The position numbers were made by a program, and so were the translations under genes. The notes under the pieces were generated by a model. The model did no database searches. It saw nothing but the letters and a program-made list of their open reading frames with translations, and had not been told where the DNA came from. Below are positions 1-9,953 of a stretch of DNA of 64,000 nt, one piece after another. Source of the stretch: Chersky-840 sp963794615 (GTDB lineage Bacteria; Actinomycetota; Acidimicrobiia; Acidimicrobiales; UBA8190); assembly GCA_963794615.1 (NCBI GenBank), contig CAWCEP010000005.1:186001-250000 (forward strand), in the 5' to 3' direction. The first letter of the stretch is position 1. The number at the start of each line of letters is the position of its first letter.

Positions 1-892
1 GGGCGAAGGCGTCGGCCTCGTAATAGCTGATGTGACAGACGGGCTCGGCCGGGTCGACGAGTTGGGGTCCACCCAGGGTGAACAGCCACCAGTCGTCGAC
101 GACCTTGAACCAGTACAGCGGGGAGTTCCACTCTTCGGCCTGGGCGGTGGCCCACCCGTCCGACAGCCACAGGTCCGGCCGTCCGTAGCCGTCGTCGTCC
201 ATGAAGGCCAGCCACTCCCCGCACGTGATGGGTCGATCGGCCAGGGAGAAGGGCTCGAGGTGCGCGCTGTGACGTGGGTATTCGTTGTCGAAAGCGAAGG
301 CACCGTCGGCGTGACCGATCTCGACGAGTCCACCCCCGTGTTCGACCCATGCTGCCGGGCGGGCGGCCCGTGGCTCGTCGAAGGTGACCGTCGTGTAGGC
401 CGGCTGGAGGGGATTGCACGACAGCACGTGCTTGATGTCCATGAGGAGAAGCTCCTGATGCTGCTGCTCATGGTGCAATCCGAGGTCGACGAGATCTGCC
501 ACGGCCGGGGTCAGCGTGCCGGCCAGAAGCCGCGTCATCGACTCATCGACATGTCGGCGATATTCACCGACCTCGCCCACGCCGGGTCGTGAGACGACAC
601 CACGACGAGGCCTCGGGTACCGGGCGCCGACACCCTCGTAGTACGAGTTGAACAGGTACGCGTAAGCGGGATGGAAGGGCCGGTAGCCGCGTAGCTCCGA
701 CTCCAGGAGGAACGTCTCGAAGAACCACGACGTGTGGGCCCGGTGCCATTTGGTCGGGCTCACGTCCGGCATGGACTGCACCGTCTGATCCTCGGGAGAG
801 AGGGGGGCGGCCAGCACCTCGGTCAGGTCCCGTACCTGTCGGTAACGGGACGCCAACCGGGTGGACTGCTCGGTCGTCGTCACATCGCCCAT
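1..892 (-). CDS. egtB: EgtB, ergothioneine biosynthesis sulfoxide synthase (partial, C-terminus off the left edge)
   Basis: Non-haem iron enzyme that joins hercynine to a cysteine-containing thiol with oxygen, the C-S bond step of ergothioneine synthesis in the cytoplasm. The frame is open from an ATG at 892 to the left edge, 297 codons against about 430 for the family. The N-terminal DinB-like domain shows WHRAHTSWFFE (His50, His53) and HHEQQHQE near residue 140; these fit the histidine iron ligands of EgtB. The FGE-sulfatase-like domain follows, with SYYEADAFA at the very edge. Other egt genes would lie to the left and are not visible. Recognition is strong; the choice between gamma-glutamylcysteine and cysteine as thiol donor is not determined. 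Confidence 0.93.
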   Translation of the reverse strand, partial: MGDVTTTEQSTRLASRYRQVRDLTEVLAAPLSPEDQTVQSMPDVSPTKWHRAHTSWFFETFLLESELRGYRPFHPAYAYLFNSYYEGVGARYPRPRRGVVSRPGVGEVGEYRRHVDESMTRLLAGTLTPAVADLVDLGLHHEQQHQELLLMDIKHVLSCNPLQPAYTTVTFDEPRAARPAAWVEHGGGLVEIGHADGAFAFDNEYPRHSAHLEPFSLADRPITCGEWLAFMDDDGYGRPDLWLSDGWATAQAEEWNSPLYWFKVVDDWWLFTLGGPQLVDPAEPVCHISYYEADAFA

Positions 893-1118
893 TGGTACCC
901 CCGGATCATCGACCCCAGCGTAGGCGGAGGGTGTTGTCCATCGAGCCGCGGGGGAGGGCTGACGCCGTCGTCAGTCTGCTGGCCCTGCTCCGGCATGGCC
1001 GTTGCAGCGGACGGTCCGCATCATTGGATGCGGGGAGAAACTGCCAGGTCCAAGGCACAAAGCCTGCGACTGACACAGATGGCCACAAGTCGGGGGCCGT
1101 CACGGCTCCCGTGTGCCC

Positions 1119-2955
1119 TCAGAATGAAATCTCCGCGAACGATTGCAGCGAGCGGTCTCGAGGACTCGAGACCTCGAGATAGCAGGTCTCTCCCGCGTCG
1201 CAGGTTCCGTCCCCGACCGGACCCGTCCTCACCTTGTAGTGCGCGTGAATGCTTCCATCGGCACGGGGGAACACGGTAACGGCGTCGGTGTTGCTGCAGG
1301 CGTTGAGGTCGGTAAGGGCATTTGCGTTGCATTCTGAGATGGTGAGCCCCTGATGGGTGTCCGCAGAGAAGTGTGCAGCGCTCACCGACACAACCTCGCC
1401 GCCTCGTAGCCCTCGCCACGGGGTCACCGGGGATGTCGTCGTCTGTCCCTCCCACACTCCGACATCGAGGCCCTCTCTCTGATAGGTGAGCGCGCCAGCG
1501 CTCGAATCGAGGAAGGTAAGCCGACGCTTCTCCACGACCGGTGCCATCCGCCTTACGAACCCGACGTCCGGCCCGAAATAGATCCTCTCGACCACGGAGT
1601 CCGGGGCCTGGTTGATGTTCACGATGACGTCCTCGGTCGCCAGGCCCACCTGATGCGTCGACCTCCCCCCGGCGAGACCACTCAGAAGGCCAAGGATCAC
1701 CTGGACACCGATGATGGCGGCCAGCGCCGCCCCCACGATGGCACCGCTCCAGCCGTCGTCTCGGCGGACCCTTCGGGCGAAGGTCGCGACCCTCCTGGCT
1801 CCTCTTCCCATTCCCTCGTCTGCGGGGGAATGCAGACGATGCTCGGCTCGAGATCGCGATGATCGCCCCACCAGGGCCAGATAGCTACCGACGAGCACTA
1901 GCAGATCGAACGTGGTGTAGCGCGACGTCCCCGCGTACCACAACCCGATCAACGTAGACCGTCCGCTCGCAATCGAAAGTGCGAACAGCATGCCGAACCC
2001 GATCAGGGCAATGCCGATCGGACTGGGGCCAGTTTCGTCTCGCCTCAGGCACTTGATCACCACCCATACGGCGAGGGCCACGATGACGACACCCAACGCG
2101 AGCGACGCGTCACTCACCGTTCGCGACGCGACGGGCCCGCCCCATGGAAGCGGCCACGGGATCCATGCCCCCACCACGTCACCGATGGCCAAGAAGAAGA
2201 ACTTGGCGGTGAGAACCGGGTTGTGAAGAGCCGACGAGATGCTTCCGGACGACTCCCCGTACGAGGAATTCCCCAGGTGATAGAAGAACAGAGCGGCGGT
2301 GACGACGGCGGCGGCCACCCACGTCAGCAGGTAGCGGAGGGAATGGCGCCGCTGGTACAAGAGGAGCAAGCCGACGGGCCAGATGAAGAGACCTTGGATT
2401 GCCGAGTAGCTGCCGATGACCGCCGCCACGATCGCTCCGGTCAGCACCGCCCAGCCGAACCTCGGACTGTCCAAGAAGAAGAGGGCTGCTGTGAGCGCCA
2501 TCAGTACGAAGTACCAGCACACCTGGAAGCCGGAGAGCGTGTTCTCGAACTGCACGAAAGAAAGCAGCAAAATGGCGACGGGGCAGTAGTAGATCCAGGG
2601 TGTCGTCGGCGCTCGACGCCTGTGTGCCCAGATCAGCAGGGCGATGGAAGCACACAGCATCACTGCGCTCAGGTACATCTCGACGAAGAGATTCAGGTGC
2701 GTTGTCTGAGCGAGGGCCACCACCAGAATATTCGGGAAGAGCAGCCGGTTCTGGTTGTGTGGCGCCCAGAGGGCCCCGACACCGAACCCGCCGGCGTGCA
2801 GCTGACTGATGAGGTTGACATCCGACCATTGGTCACGCCACACGACATTGACGCCGTAGTGCTGAATGAACCAAAGGTACGCGCCGACGGGGATCGCGAA
2901 TCCGAGTACGGCCAGACCGTTGCGCAGTCGGTCCGTCTGGGGGGATCACGCTCAT
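1119..2955 (-). CDS. Polytopic membrane protein, GT-C-like (N-terminal frameshift)
   Basis: Large membrane protein with many hydrophobic segments and a soluble C-terminal tail of about 150 residues. It is probably a glycosyltransferase or polymer-handling protein of the envelope, but I recognise no named family. The uninterrupted frame starts only at a GTG (2843). An ATG at 2955 opens a different frame that joins it if the six-G run at 2939-2944 is read as five. That restores a first membrane segment and the stretch HYGVNVVWRDQW, which matches HYSVNVPNADDW in the homologue at 5.5-7.0 kb. The two proteins also share the following region (NRLLFP versus DTRLFV). So this is one gene with a one-base indel, either real or a sequencing error. 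Confidence 0.7.
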
Positions 2956-3150
2956 CTCCGACTCTCGGCGTCACGGGCGCCTCCGTCCGCCATGGTGACA
3001 CTGCTCACCCCGTCATCCTCCCTTGGATTCCCCATCGCCCGCCGTGCGGTGACGTTGACGATCTCTATAGGTGTGGCATCGAGGCCGTTTCATAGGGCGC
3101 GGCGCAGGAGATCTTCGCTCGTCAGAGGTAGCTGACGCCATCCGCGGCGC

Positions 3151-5109
3151 TCATGGCGCGACGTTGTGGGCCACGAAAAGACGGTAGCTCCCGAAGATCA
3201 TGGGGGGGCTGTTGTCCCGCCGAAATCTCTCGACGAGCCGTGCAAGCGGTAGCTGAGGAATCGGACGACCCTGATACCAGAAGGACACCCACGTCTGATT
3301 ATCGACAAGGCAGAATCGGGATTGGTCCTTCCCCGTGATCTGCTTGATGAGCTCCTGTTGCTGGGCTGTGTTCGACGTGTAGAACCACGTGTTGGTCCAG
3401 TCCCCTGGAGCTTCCTCCCCGGACCAGAAGTAGAGGCTGTCCATGGCCGGCAATGTCACGAAGAGGGAGCACTGGGTGCGGATGGCCTGCACCAGCGATT
3501 CGATGGGTTGGGACTCGAACGCCGGGAGGTGAATCAGGTGGGTTCCGGACAACTCGAGCGTCGGGGAGGTGTTGTATGTCTTGGCCTCGACACGCTCGTT
3601 TCCGACAAATACCGAGGTGAACCACCCGATGGCCGCCAGGATCAGCGCCGACGCGAGGAGGCCCGTGGCGACATGCCACCCAGTCCTCCGGTTTATCGCC
3701 TGGAGAGGGTGCAACGCACGGACGCCGTCGTTGAGACAGATCATCCCTACGGGAACCATGAGGAGTGACGACCATCGGACCTGCGCCCCCGCTACGGGGT
3801 ATGCCAGCAGGCCTTCGAGGGCGGCGAGTGCCACCAGAGCGATCCGCGCCACGCGCTCGGACTCGGCTGTCCCGACCGGCGCTACCGCAGCGAAGAAGAG
3901 AAGTGGCAAGCCCACGGCAAAACTGTTCGGAACCGCCAGCTGGTCCTCTTGGAGAGCACAGTAAAGAATGACCAACCCGGCGGCGACGTGCAGCCACGGA
4001 TCAAGACCCGGACGCACGAGTCGCCGACCGTATCGTTGGTACAGGACGGCGCCACCGAGGCAGACCGCTCCCCACGCAACCACCCACGCCGGAATCCCGA
4101 GCGGAATGGTGAATCCGTTGGAGAAGCGGGCCGGGTCGACGAACAAACCCTTGACGAGGTCGACGGGACGCGTGCCAGAAGCGATGGCAATGACGACGAC
4201 GACGACACCGGCGATGAGCCCACCGAGGAGAAATCGAACCACGTCACGTCCATGGAGCAGCCCCTCAATCGTGCGCTGCCTCGTCACGACCACGACGCCG
4301 GACGCCGCAAAGACCACGACGAGGCAGTACTTGAAAATCCACGATTGCGAGACGAGACCCCCAGAAACGACGATGAGGAGAAAAGGAGTGAAAATGAACA
4401 CCGTTGCTGCGGCGACCCGCAGGAAGCGTGCGTCGCGCCGAAGGCGTACCGCCGTCAACCCAGTGAACAACAGCGCAACCGCCGCGAACGCTCCGACATT
4501 GACCACCGTCAGGACCAAAGCGGCCAAGGTGGCTCCCAAGATGATGGACCCGACGGACCGGTGGCCCCGCGCGAACAACGCGAGTGCGAGAAGGGCGATT
4601 GAAAAGAGCAGCCACACCAGCATCATCGGGTGCATGGACTCGTCGACATAGGAGAGGATCAAGAGGACGAAGCTGCCCACTTGCGTGGCGACTCCGGCCA
4701 CAAGGCTCCGGGTGAACATCGTGACGGCGATGCCCAAGCCCAGGCTGGCGAGAAGGGTCACCACCAGAGTGGCAATGCGACCGTTGTCGGGCGTTACCGG
4801 AAGCCACGAGAAGATCGTCGAGAATGCCTCGAAATAGAAGGGCCCGAATGAGCTATAGACATGGGAATACAGGCCTCCGTGGTGGGCAAAGTCCTTTACG
4901 GCAAGCAGCAACGTACCTTCGTCGTCCCACCCGGCAAAAGAGTTGAACGTCGTGTAGTACCCGAACCACGCACACACCGCTGCAAAGACAGTGAAGCTGC
5001 CTGCTGATCCCCACCAGACCAACGCCCTCGACCGTGAGGTCTCCCGCGCACCGGGGCCAGCATCAGGAAGAGAAGTACCTTGACGTACCGGGATTGTCTC
5101 AGTCATCAA
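3151..5109 (-). CDS. GT-C-type membrane glycosyltransferase-like protein
   Basis: A 652-residue protein with a short cytoplasmic N-terminus, a first membrane segment near residues 33-52, then an extracytoplasmic loop carrying FAGWDDEG. An acidic pair at this place is typical of GT-C (ArnT/PMT-like) enzymes that use polyprenyl-phosphate sugars. About ten further hydrophobic segments follow, and a C-terminal globular part of about 150 residues has FWSGEEAPGDWTNTWF. It likely transfers a sugar outside the membrane during envelope polysaccharide synthesis. The ATG at 5109 is preceded by a divergent intergenic region shared with the membrane protein starting near 5.5 kb. The family is assigned by topology and the acidic loop only; the donor and acceptor are unknown. 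Confidence 0.72.
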   Translation of the reverse strand: MMTETIPVRQGTSLPDAGPGARETSRSRALVWWGSAGSFTVFAAVCAWFGYYTTFNSFAGWDDEGTLLLAVKDFAHHGGLYSHVYSSFGPFYFEAFSTIFSWLPVTPDNGRIATLVVTLLASLGLGIAVTMFTRSLVAGVATQVGSFVLLILSYVDESMHPMMLVWLLFSIALLALALFARGHRSVGSIILGATLAALVLTVVNVGAFAAVALLFTGLTAVRLRRDARFLRVAAATVFIFTPFLLIVVSGGLVSQSWIFKYCLVVVFAASGVVVVTRQRTIEGLLHGRDVVRFLLGGLIAGVVVVVIAIASGTRPVDLVKGLFVDPARFSNGFTIPLGIPAWVVAWGAVCLGGAVLYQRYGRRLVRPGLDPWLHVAAGLVILYCALQEDQLAVPNSFAVGLPLLFFAAVAPVGTAESERVARIALVALAALEGLLAYPVAGAQVRWSSLLMVPVGMICLNDGVRALHPLQAINRRTGWHVATGLLASALILAAIGWFTSVFVGNERVEAKTYNTSPTLELSGTHLIHLPAFESQPIESLVQAIRTQCSLFVTLPAMDSLYFWSGEEAPGDWTNTWFYTSNTAQQQELIKQITGKDQSRFCLVDNQTWVSFWYQGRPIPQLPLARLVERFRRDNSPPMIFGSYRLFVAHNVAP

Positions 5110-5465
5110 TTCGAGAGAACCGACGACTCGGACCGGGGTCTTAGCGTCTGCGCTTCAGGCAACACGTGGGCCTGCCCCCTCCTCGGTGTCAAACATGGCG
5201 CCAAGGATACAGGGTCACCCAGGAATCCCGGGGTGCACCGAACCTCGGGGTCACCCAGTCTTCCGGCTGCTATCGTTCCGGACGGATTGAGGTTCCCGCC
5301 CCCCGCCCTGGAAGGACGGCCCCTCTCACGCGTGCGTGTGGCATGTGCTCGCCATTGAAAATGGTGGTTCTTCGCGGACGGCGGCTCCGAGCCCGATCCG
5401 GTGGCCTACCGTTGACACGTCTTCGACCGGTCGGGTCTCGAGGTCGACGCTCTGGCTTCTCCGTG
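5110..5465. promoter_or_regulatory. Divergent intergenic region with two 11-bp direct repeats
   Basis: This stretch of about 350 bases separates two divergent membrane-protein genes and has no convincing gene. It holds two exact copies of GGGTCACCCAG at 5212-5222 and 5248-5258, 36 bases apart start to start. The core GGGTCACCC is nearly self-complementary. Such spacing (between three and four helical turns) would suit a regulator binding twice. I see no clear promoter hexamers, so a regulatory role is an inference from position and repetition. Confidence 0.35.
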
Positions 5466-5510
5466 ATGATGCCCTTCCTCGCCTATTGTGGAGCCGCTCG
5501 GGCGGGAGGG

Positions 5511-7038
5511 GTGTTGACGACAACGGACGATGGAGGCGAGGGGCGATCGAGATCGCTCAGCGGGTCGATCAGCCGACAACGAATCCTCCTTGTCGCCGCG
5601 GCAAGCGTTCCGTCCCTTCTGTACCTGCTCTACGTCTATCACTATTCCGTCAACGTGCCGAACGCCGATGATTGGAACGTGATCAGCCTCGCCGGGCGAG
5701 GGGATCGCGCACCGCTTGACACTTGGCCAACTGTGGGCTCAGTACGGCGATACCCGTCTCTTCGTTGGCTTCCTCGTCTTCGTCGCCTTCGGAGTGTTCG
5801 ATCACCTCAACGAGAAGTCCATCATCCTCTGCAGTGCAGCCGTGTACATCACGTCGTTCGTGTTGGTGCTCCTTCTCTTCCGTTCCTATCTCGGCCGACG
5901 ACTCACGTTCCTGCCCGTGTTTTCGGTCGGAATCGTATGGTTCAGCTTGGCCGATTTCGAGAACGCGTTCTGGAGTTTTCAGCTGCCGTGGTACTTCGTG
6001 GTGTTCGCGTTCGTCGCGATGGCCTGCGTTCTTCTTGTCCCACGACGGCACCGCAATCTCTGGTTTGCCCTCGGAGTTCTGGCTGCCGTCGCCGCTTCAT
6101 TCGCCGAGGTCCAGGGGTTCGTCGTTTGGGCTGTAGGGCTCATTTGCCTTCTTTGGGGCGGCCCATGGCGACGCCGGACCTACGTCGAATCGGCGATCTG
6201 GGTGCTGGCGGCCGGGCTGACAATGGCGTTCTACCTCCATCGGTTCGTCTTCTCTGCGAGCTCCAAGATCTGCATCCTGGACGGAGGGAACAAGTCGAGC
6301 TGTTCTCTGTCGTTCGGTCTCCACCATCCCTTGCAGCTGGCCAGGTTCTTCGTAGTGCTGGTCGGGAACATGGTTCCGACCTTGCCGGGTCGATATGTCG
6401 TCGTTCACGAGGTCCTGGGGACGGTGATTTGCATCGTTTCGGCCTCCATCGTGGTGGTGTCAATTCGCCAGCGGCGACTGCAGGGGAATCCGTTTCCAAC
6501 CCTCCTGATCGTGTTCGCGCTCCTCTTCGACCTAGTCCTCGCTCTGTCCCGGATGGGTGAGGGGCTCACCGCAGCCGGCCTCGATCGATACACGATGCCG
6601 AACATCGTCATGCTCGTCGGCATCGTCGTCTTCGGGTGGGCGCATGTTCCCAACTTCCGGACCATCCGCGGACACGTCGACCGGGTCCGGCGCTTCACAT
6701 TGGTTGGGTACTCCGTACTCGCTGTGTTCGTTGTCGCGCAGTGTGTCGTGGCAACGCAGTTCGGCGTCACGAACGCACGACAGCTGCGGGCCGAGGATGA
6801 GAAGGTCGCCCGCGTGGTTGTCAACCTGGATGGGCTGCCCGCACCGAAACGCGCTTGCTATTTCCAGTCGGTCGTTGTAGGGCCGCCGATCTCTGTGTTG
6901 GAGTTAGCACGAAGCGTCGCGGTACAGGACCATCTCAGTCTCTTCAATGGCGACGAGCGACAGTACCGACTCGAGGGGCTGCCCCATATTGCTCGGTGTG
7001 ATCCGCCGTTCCACGGATCCGGCAGCCCATCGGCTTAG
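5511..7038 (+). CDS. Polytopic membrane protein, paralogue of the 1.1-2.9 kb protein (frameshifted)
   Basis: Membrane protein of about 508 residues with roughly ten hydrophobic segments, homologous to the 1119-2955 gene. The first about 65 residues (VLTTTDDGG through HYSVNVPNADDWNVI) lie in the frame of the GTG at 5511; an upstream ATG at 5466 is also possible. The rest, from about 5704, is in the next frame, where the first start would be 5716. Reading the four-G run at 5700-5703 as three joins them as ISLAGRGIAHRLTLGQLW and restores the alignment to the paralogue. The function is unknown; the setting suggests a role in extracytoplasmic glycan assembly. The C-terminal about 100 residues look soluble. 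Confidence 0.68.
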
Positions 7039-7100
7039 CATCCAGCGGACGCTGCACCCGGTGGCGCCGCCGCATGCTCGTCCCGAGCGAACTCGGCCCT

Positions 7101-8204
7101 TCAGGGGGAAAGGGCGCTCGCTGGATCGGAGGCCTCGTAGGCCATGATGTCATCGAGACTGTGGTCTTGCATCGAAGCTCGAGGGTCTCGGTAGTAGTGC
7201 TGGTACCAAGCCACCGTTCGACGCACCATCTCGTCGAGATGCCAGCGCGGTTGCCAGCCCAGCAGGGACACCGCCTTGTCGATCGCGATGCGAAGGGTCT
7301 TGGCCTCCACGTTGGACCCAGCTTGCGAGAGGGGAACCCAGCGACCAGAACCCCACGCCTGTGTCACGGCGGTCGCCAGGTCGGCCACCGTCGCCTCATC
7401 GGTTATCGAAGGGCCGAAGTTCCATGCTTCGGCCCATCTGCCGGGTCGTTCGTCCGACAGGAGCTGGGAGGCGAGGGTGAGATACCCAGAAAGCGGTTCG
7501 AGAACATGTTGCCACGGTCGCGTCGAATGCGGATTCCGCACGACGAGGTCGTTCCCGGCAGCGAGGGCCCGCATTGCATCGGGCACGATTCGGTCCTCGG
7601 CCCAGTCCCCTCCGCCGACGACGTTTCCGGCCCGCGCCGACGCAAGTCGGATCCCGTGTTTGTCGATTTGGTCGACCGGGAAGAACGACGACCGATATGC
7701 GTCGACGACGAGCTCGGATCCGGCTTTGCTTGCGCTGTAGGGATCATGACCCCCCAGCGGATCAGTCTCCCGGAAACCCCATACCTGGCCATCGTTTCGA
7801 TAGCACTTGTCGCTGGTGACCACGACAACGGCACAGGGATTGCCGGCAAGGCGAACGGCGTCCAGGACGGACGCCGTGCCTACGACGTTGACGTCGAAGG
7901 TCTCTCGAGGGTTAGCGACACTGGCCCGGACGATCGGTTGTGCCGCCAGATGAAAGAGCGCAACCGGGGATCGCCGACGTAAGACGCTGAGCAGCAGCTC
8001 GACGTCGCGGATATCCCCTCGCACATCCTCGAAGAGGACTTCGGAGACGTGGGACGCGTCGAAGAAGTTGGGCAGCGTCGGGGGTTCGAGGGCGTAGCCA
8101 GTCACCTGCGCACCCAGCCGGTGCAACCAGAGGGATAACCACGATCCCTTGAAGCCTGTGTGCCCTGTCACGAGGACAGGGTTCGATTGAAAGGTTCGAA
8201 TCAC
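7101..8204 (-). CDS. rfbG: CDP-glucose 4,6-dehydratase
   Basis: Cytoplasmic NAD-dependent SDR enzyme that converts CDP-glucose to CDP-4-keto-6-deoxyglucose, the first committed step to CDP-3,6-dideoxyhexoses. The N-terminal NAD loop GHTGFKGSW at residues 14-22 is the signature that sets this subfamily apart from dTDP-glucose dehydratases. The catalytic set is visible as TSDKCY and YSASK (Tyr-x-x-x-Lys). Length 367 residues, normal for the family. The start is a GTG at 8204. It lies just downstream of, or slightly overlaps, the GT2 gene on the same strand. Its partners rfbH and rfbF lie 10-16 kb away, which is unusual because the three are normally contiguous. Confidence 0.93.
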   Translation of the reverse strand: MIRTFQSNPVLVTGHTGFKGSWLSLWLHRLGAQVTGYALEPPTLPNFFDASHVSEVLFEDVRGDIRDVELLLSVLRRRSPVALFHLAAQPIVRASVANPRETFDVNVVGTASVLDAVRLAGNPCAVVVVTSDKCYRNDGQVWGFRETDPLGGHDPYSASKAGSELVVDAYRSSFFPVDQIDKHGIRLASARAGNVVGGGDWAEDRIVPDAMRALAAGNDLVVRNPHSTRPWQHVLEPLSGYLTLASQLLSDERPGRWAEAWNFGPSITDEATVADLATAVTQAWGSGRWVPLSQAGSNVEAKTLRIAIDKAVSLLGWQPRWHLDEMVRRTVAWYQHYYRDPRASMQDHSLDDIMAYEASDPASALSP

Positions 8205-8213
8205 TGGTGTTGA

Positions 8214-9374
8214 TCAGGGAGAGTTCCCGCCACCAGATCACCGATTCCGGTGTCTGTGGATTCACTCGGTATTGCTTGGGCCGGTTCCCGCTCAGGGACG
8301 AGGGGCTCGCGCCTGACTCGTCGTCTGATTCGCTGGCGGGGTGTGAATCCCCTCGGTCGGACGAGCTCGACGGAGTGTCGATACCCAGGGTCTCACGCAC
8401 AATGAAGTTCGGACGGCCCTTGACCTCCTCGTAGATCTGCCCAATGTAGATGCTGACGATTCCCAGCAGACAGAAGAGAAACCCGAAGAGCATCACCATG
8501 AGAGCGACAATGGTCCCAAACCCGGGGAATGGGACGCCGCGGATCACCCAGTCGATGGCGAGGGCAATCAGTGCGATGATCGATGCAGTGAACAAGCTGA
8601 CTCCGACGAGCGGAATGATCACCAGAGGGACCTGTGAATGGGCGAGTATGGCTTTCACCGCAAGCCTGTAACCCCGATCGAATGGGCTTTCGACGTTCCG
8701 GCAAATCGCTCTTCTCGCTCGTGCTCGACGCCAATGGAGCGAAAGCCGACCCATGCCACAAGCCCACGAACAAATCGATTGCGCTCATCCATCTCGCGAA
8801 CTACTTCGTAGACTCGTCGGTCGAGGAGCCGAAAATCGCTGGCGTTGGAGGGAATGAGATCTCCCGTAAGCTTCCCGATAAGCCAGTAGAAGAGACGTGA
8901 ATTAAATCTACGAAGCCTGCCTGTCCCGCGACGAACAGTGACGATCCCGTAGACGTTCTCGTACCCCTCCTCCCACTTCGCCACAAACCTGGGGATCATC
9001 TCCGGTGGATCCTGCAGATCCGCTGTCATCAAGACCACCGCATCGCTGTCGACGAACTCCAGGCCTGCTGTCAATCCTCCGTCCATGCGGAAGTTGCGGG
9101 ACAACTGAATGACCTTGAAGCGTGGATCACGCGAGCTGATTGCTTTGAGGAGCTCGAACGTGGAGTCCTCGGAGCCGTTCTCAACGACGATGGCCTCGAA
9201 ATCGTAGTCGTCCAATTGATCGAATACGATCGTGAGTCGACGGGCCAATTCGTCGATGCATTCCGCCTCGTTGTACGCCGACGTCACTACCGAGATCTTC
9301 TTACGCACATGCACCCCGGTTTGATCGATTCTCCAGCCCGAACGGAGCCGTCCATCTCGTGCCCGGCCAGCCAT
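8214..9374 (-). CDS. GT2 family glycosyltransferase, DPM1/ArnC-like (frameshifted)
   Basis: Inverting GT-A transferase that loads a sugar from a nucleotide donor onto polyprenyl phosphate at the inner face of the membrane. The N-terminal domain has SVVTSAYNE, VENGSEDST and the metal-binding TADLQDPPE. The family motif ERFAGTSK comes just before the break. The frame from the ATG at 9374 then stops. The next frame carries the rest of the acceptor region and two membrane segments ending in IYIGQIYEEVKGRP. One extra C in the CCC run (plus strand 8684-8686) would join them as TSKAPFDRGYR. The second frame stays open to 7912, inside rfbG, so the true end is uncertain. The Ser-rich tail after residue 330 is not conserved. 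Confidence 0.75.
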
Positions 9375-9953
9375 CGGACTTCCCGTCTCTAATCATCCCA
9401 CTAATCGTACGGCGAACTACGATCCCGTGACGATTTTATGCCCCCGTGAGACACGACCGAGGGTCGAGCCCGTCGAGGTCCCAAAGCCCGGACGGTCTCA
9501 GAGTACCTGGCTCGATCGAGGGTGCCCCGCTGCCGGCTGGCTTCGAGGCCGACCGTGGTCAAGCTGGCCCCATCGATCAGATGCGCTCGGCAGCCGTCTC
9601 AGTGCCATGGAGGCGAGGTCGAGGCCAGATTCAGGGTGTCGGCTCGACCGCCTGGATCTTCCCCGATTCCTGGGATCGCTAGACCCCCCTCGGCGCATGA
9701 GCGTCGGGTGAATCTACTTCTTCGGGGTGCCGCCGATCCCCTCGAATTTGAACGCATGGCAGAACGATTCTGAAGGTTGCGATCCTCATCGGTATTGATG
9801 GCTGGTTGGTTCGAGCTCGCAAACCCTTCGGGCTTATTGCGGGACGCCCTACGTACCGTTGCCTCGGAGTCGACCTGCAACGCGCCTGAGACTCGACTGT
9901 GTGTCAGTCGCTCAGCTATTCTGTCAGCTGTGGCCGCAGTCGAAGAGCGAGCC
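9375..9953. other. Gap without a convincing gene
   Basis: About 580 bases between a minus-strand GT2 gene and a plus-strand GT2 gene. Open frames exist on both strands but none resembles a known family. The upstream in-frame extension of the next gene (from 9777) lacks the conserved GT2 start. The region should contain the promoters for both divergent genes; I see no clear hexamers or terminator. Confidence 0.4.

Noticed and set aside
32..592. 186-codon plus-strand open frame at the left end
   Set aside because: It is the antisense shadow of egtB, whose motifs are clear on the minus strand.
4186..4206. GAC-rich triplet run
   Set aside because: Short codon-level run inside the GT-C gene; no sign of expansion.
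3949..4651. Long plus-strand frames rich in Arg, Asp and Glu
   Set aside because: Antisense to the GT-C membrane protein; composition reflects GAC/GTC-rich helix codons on the other strand.
5166..6560. 464-codon plus-strand gene
   Set aside because: Only codons from about 5511 to 5700 belong to the real membrane protein; the rest is Arg-rich out-of-frame sequence.
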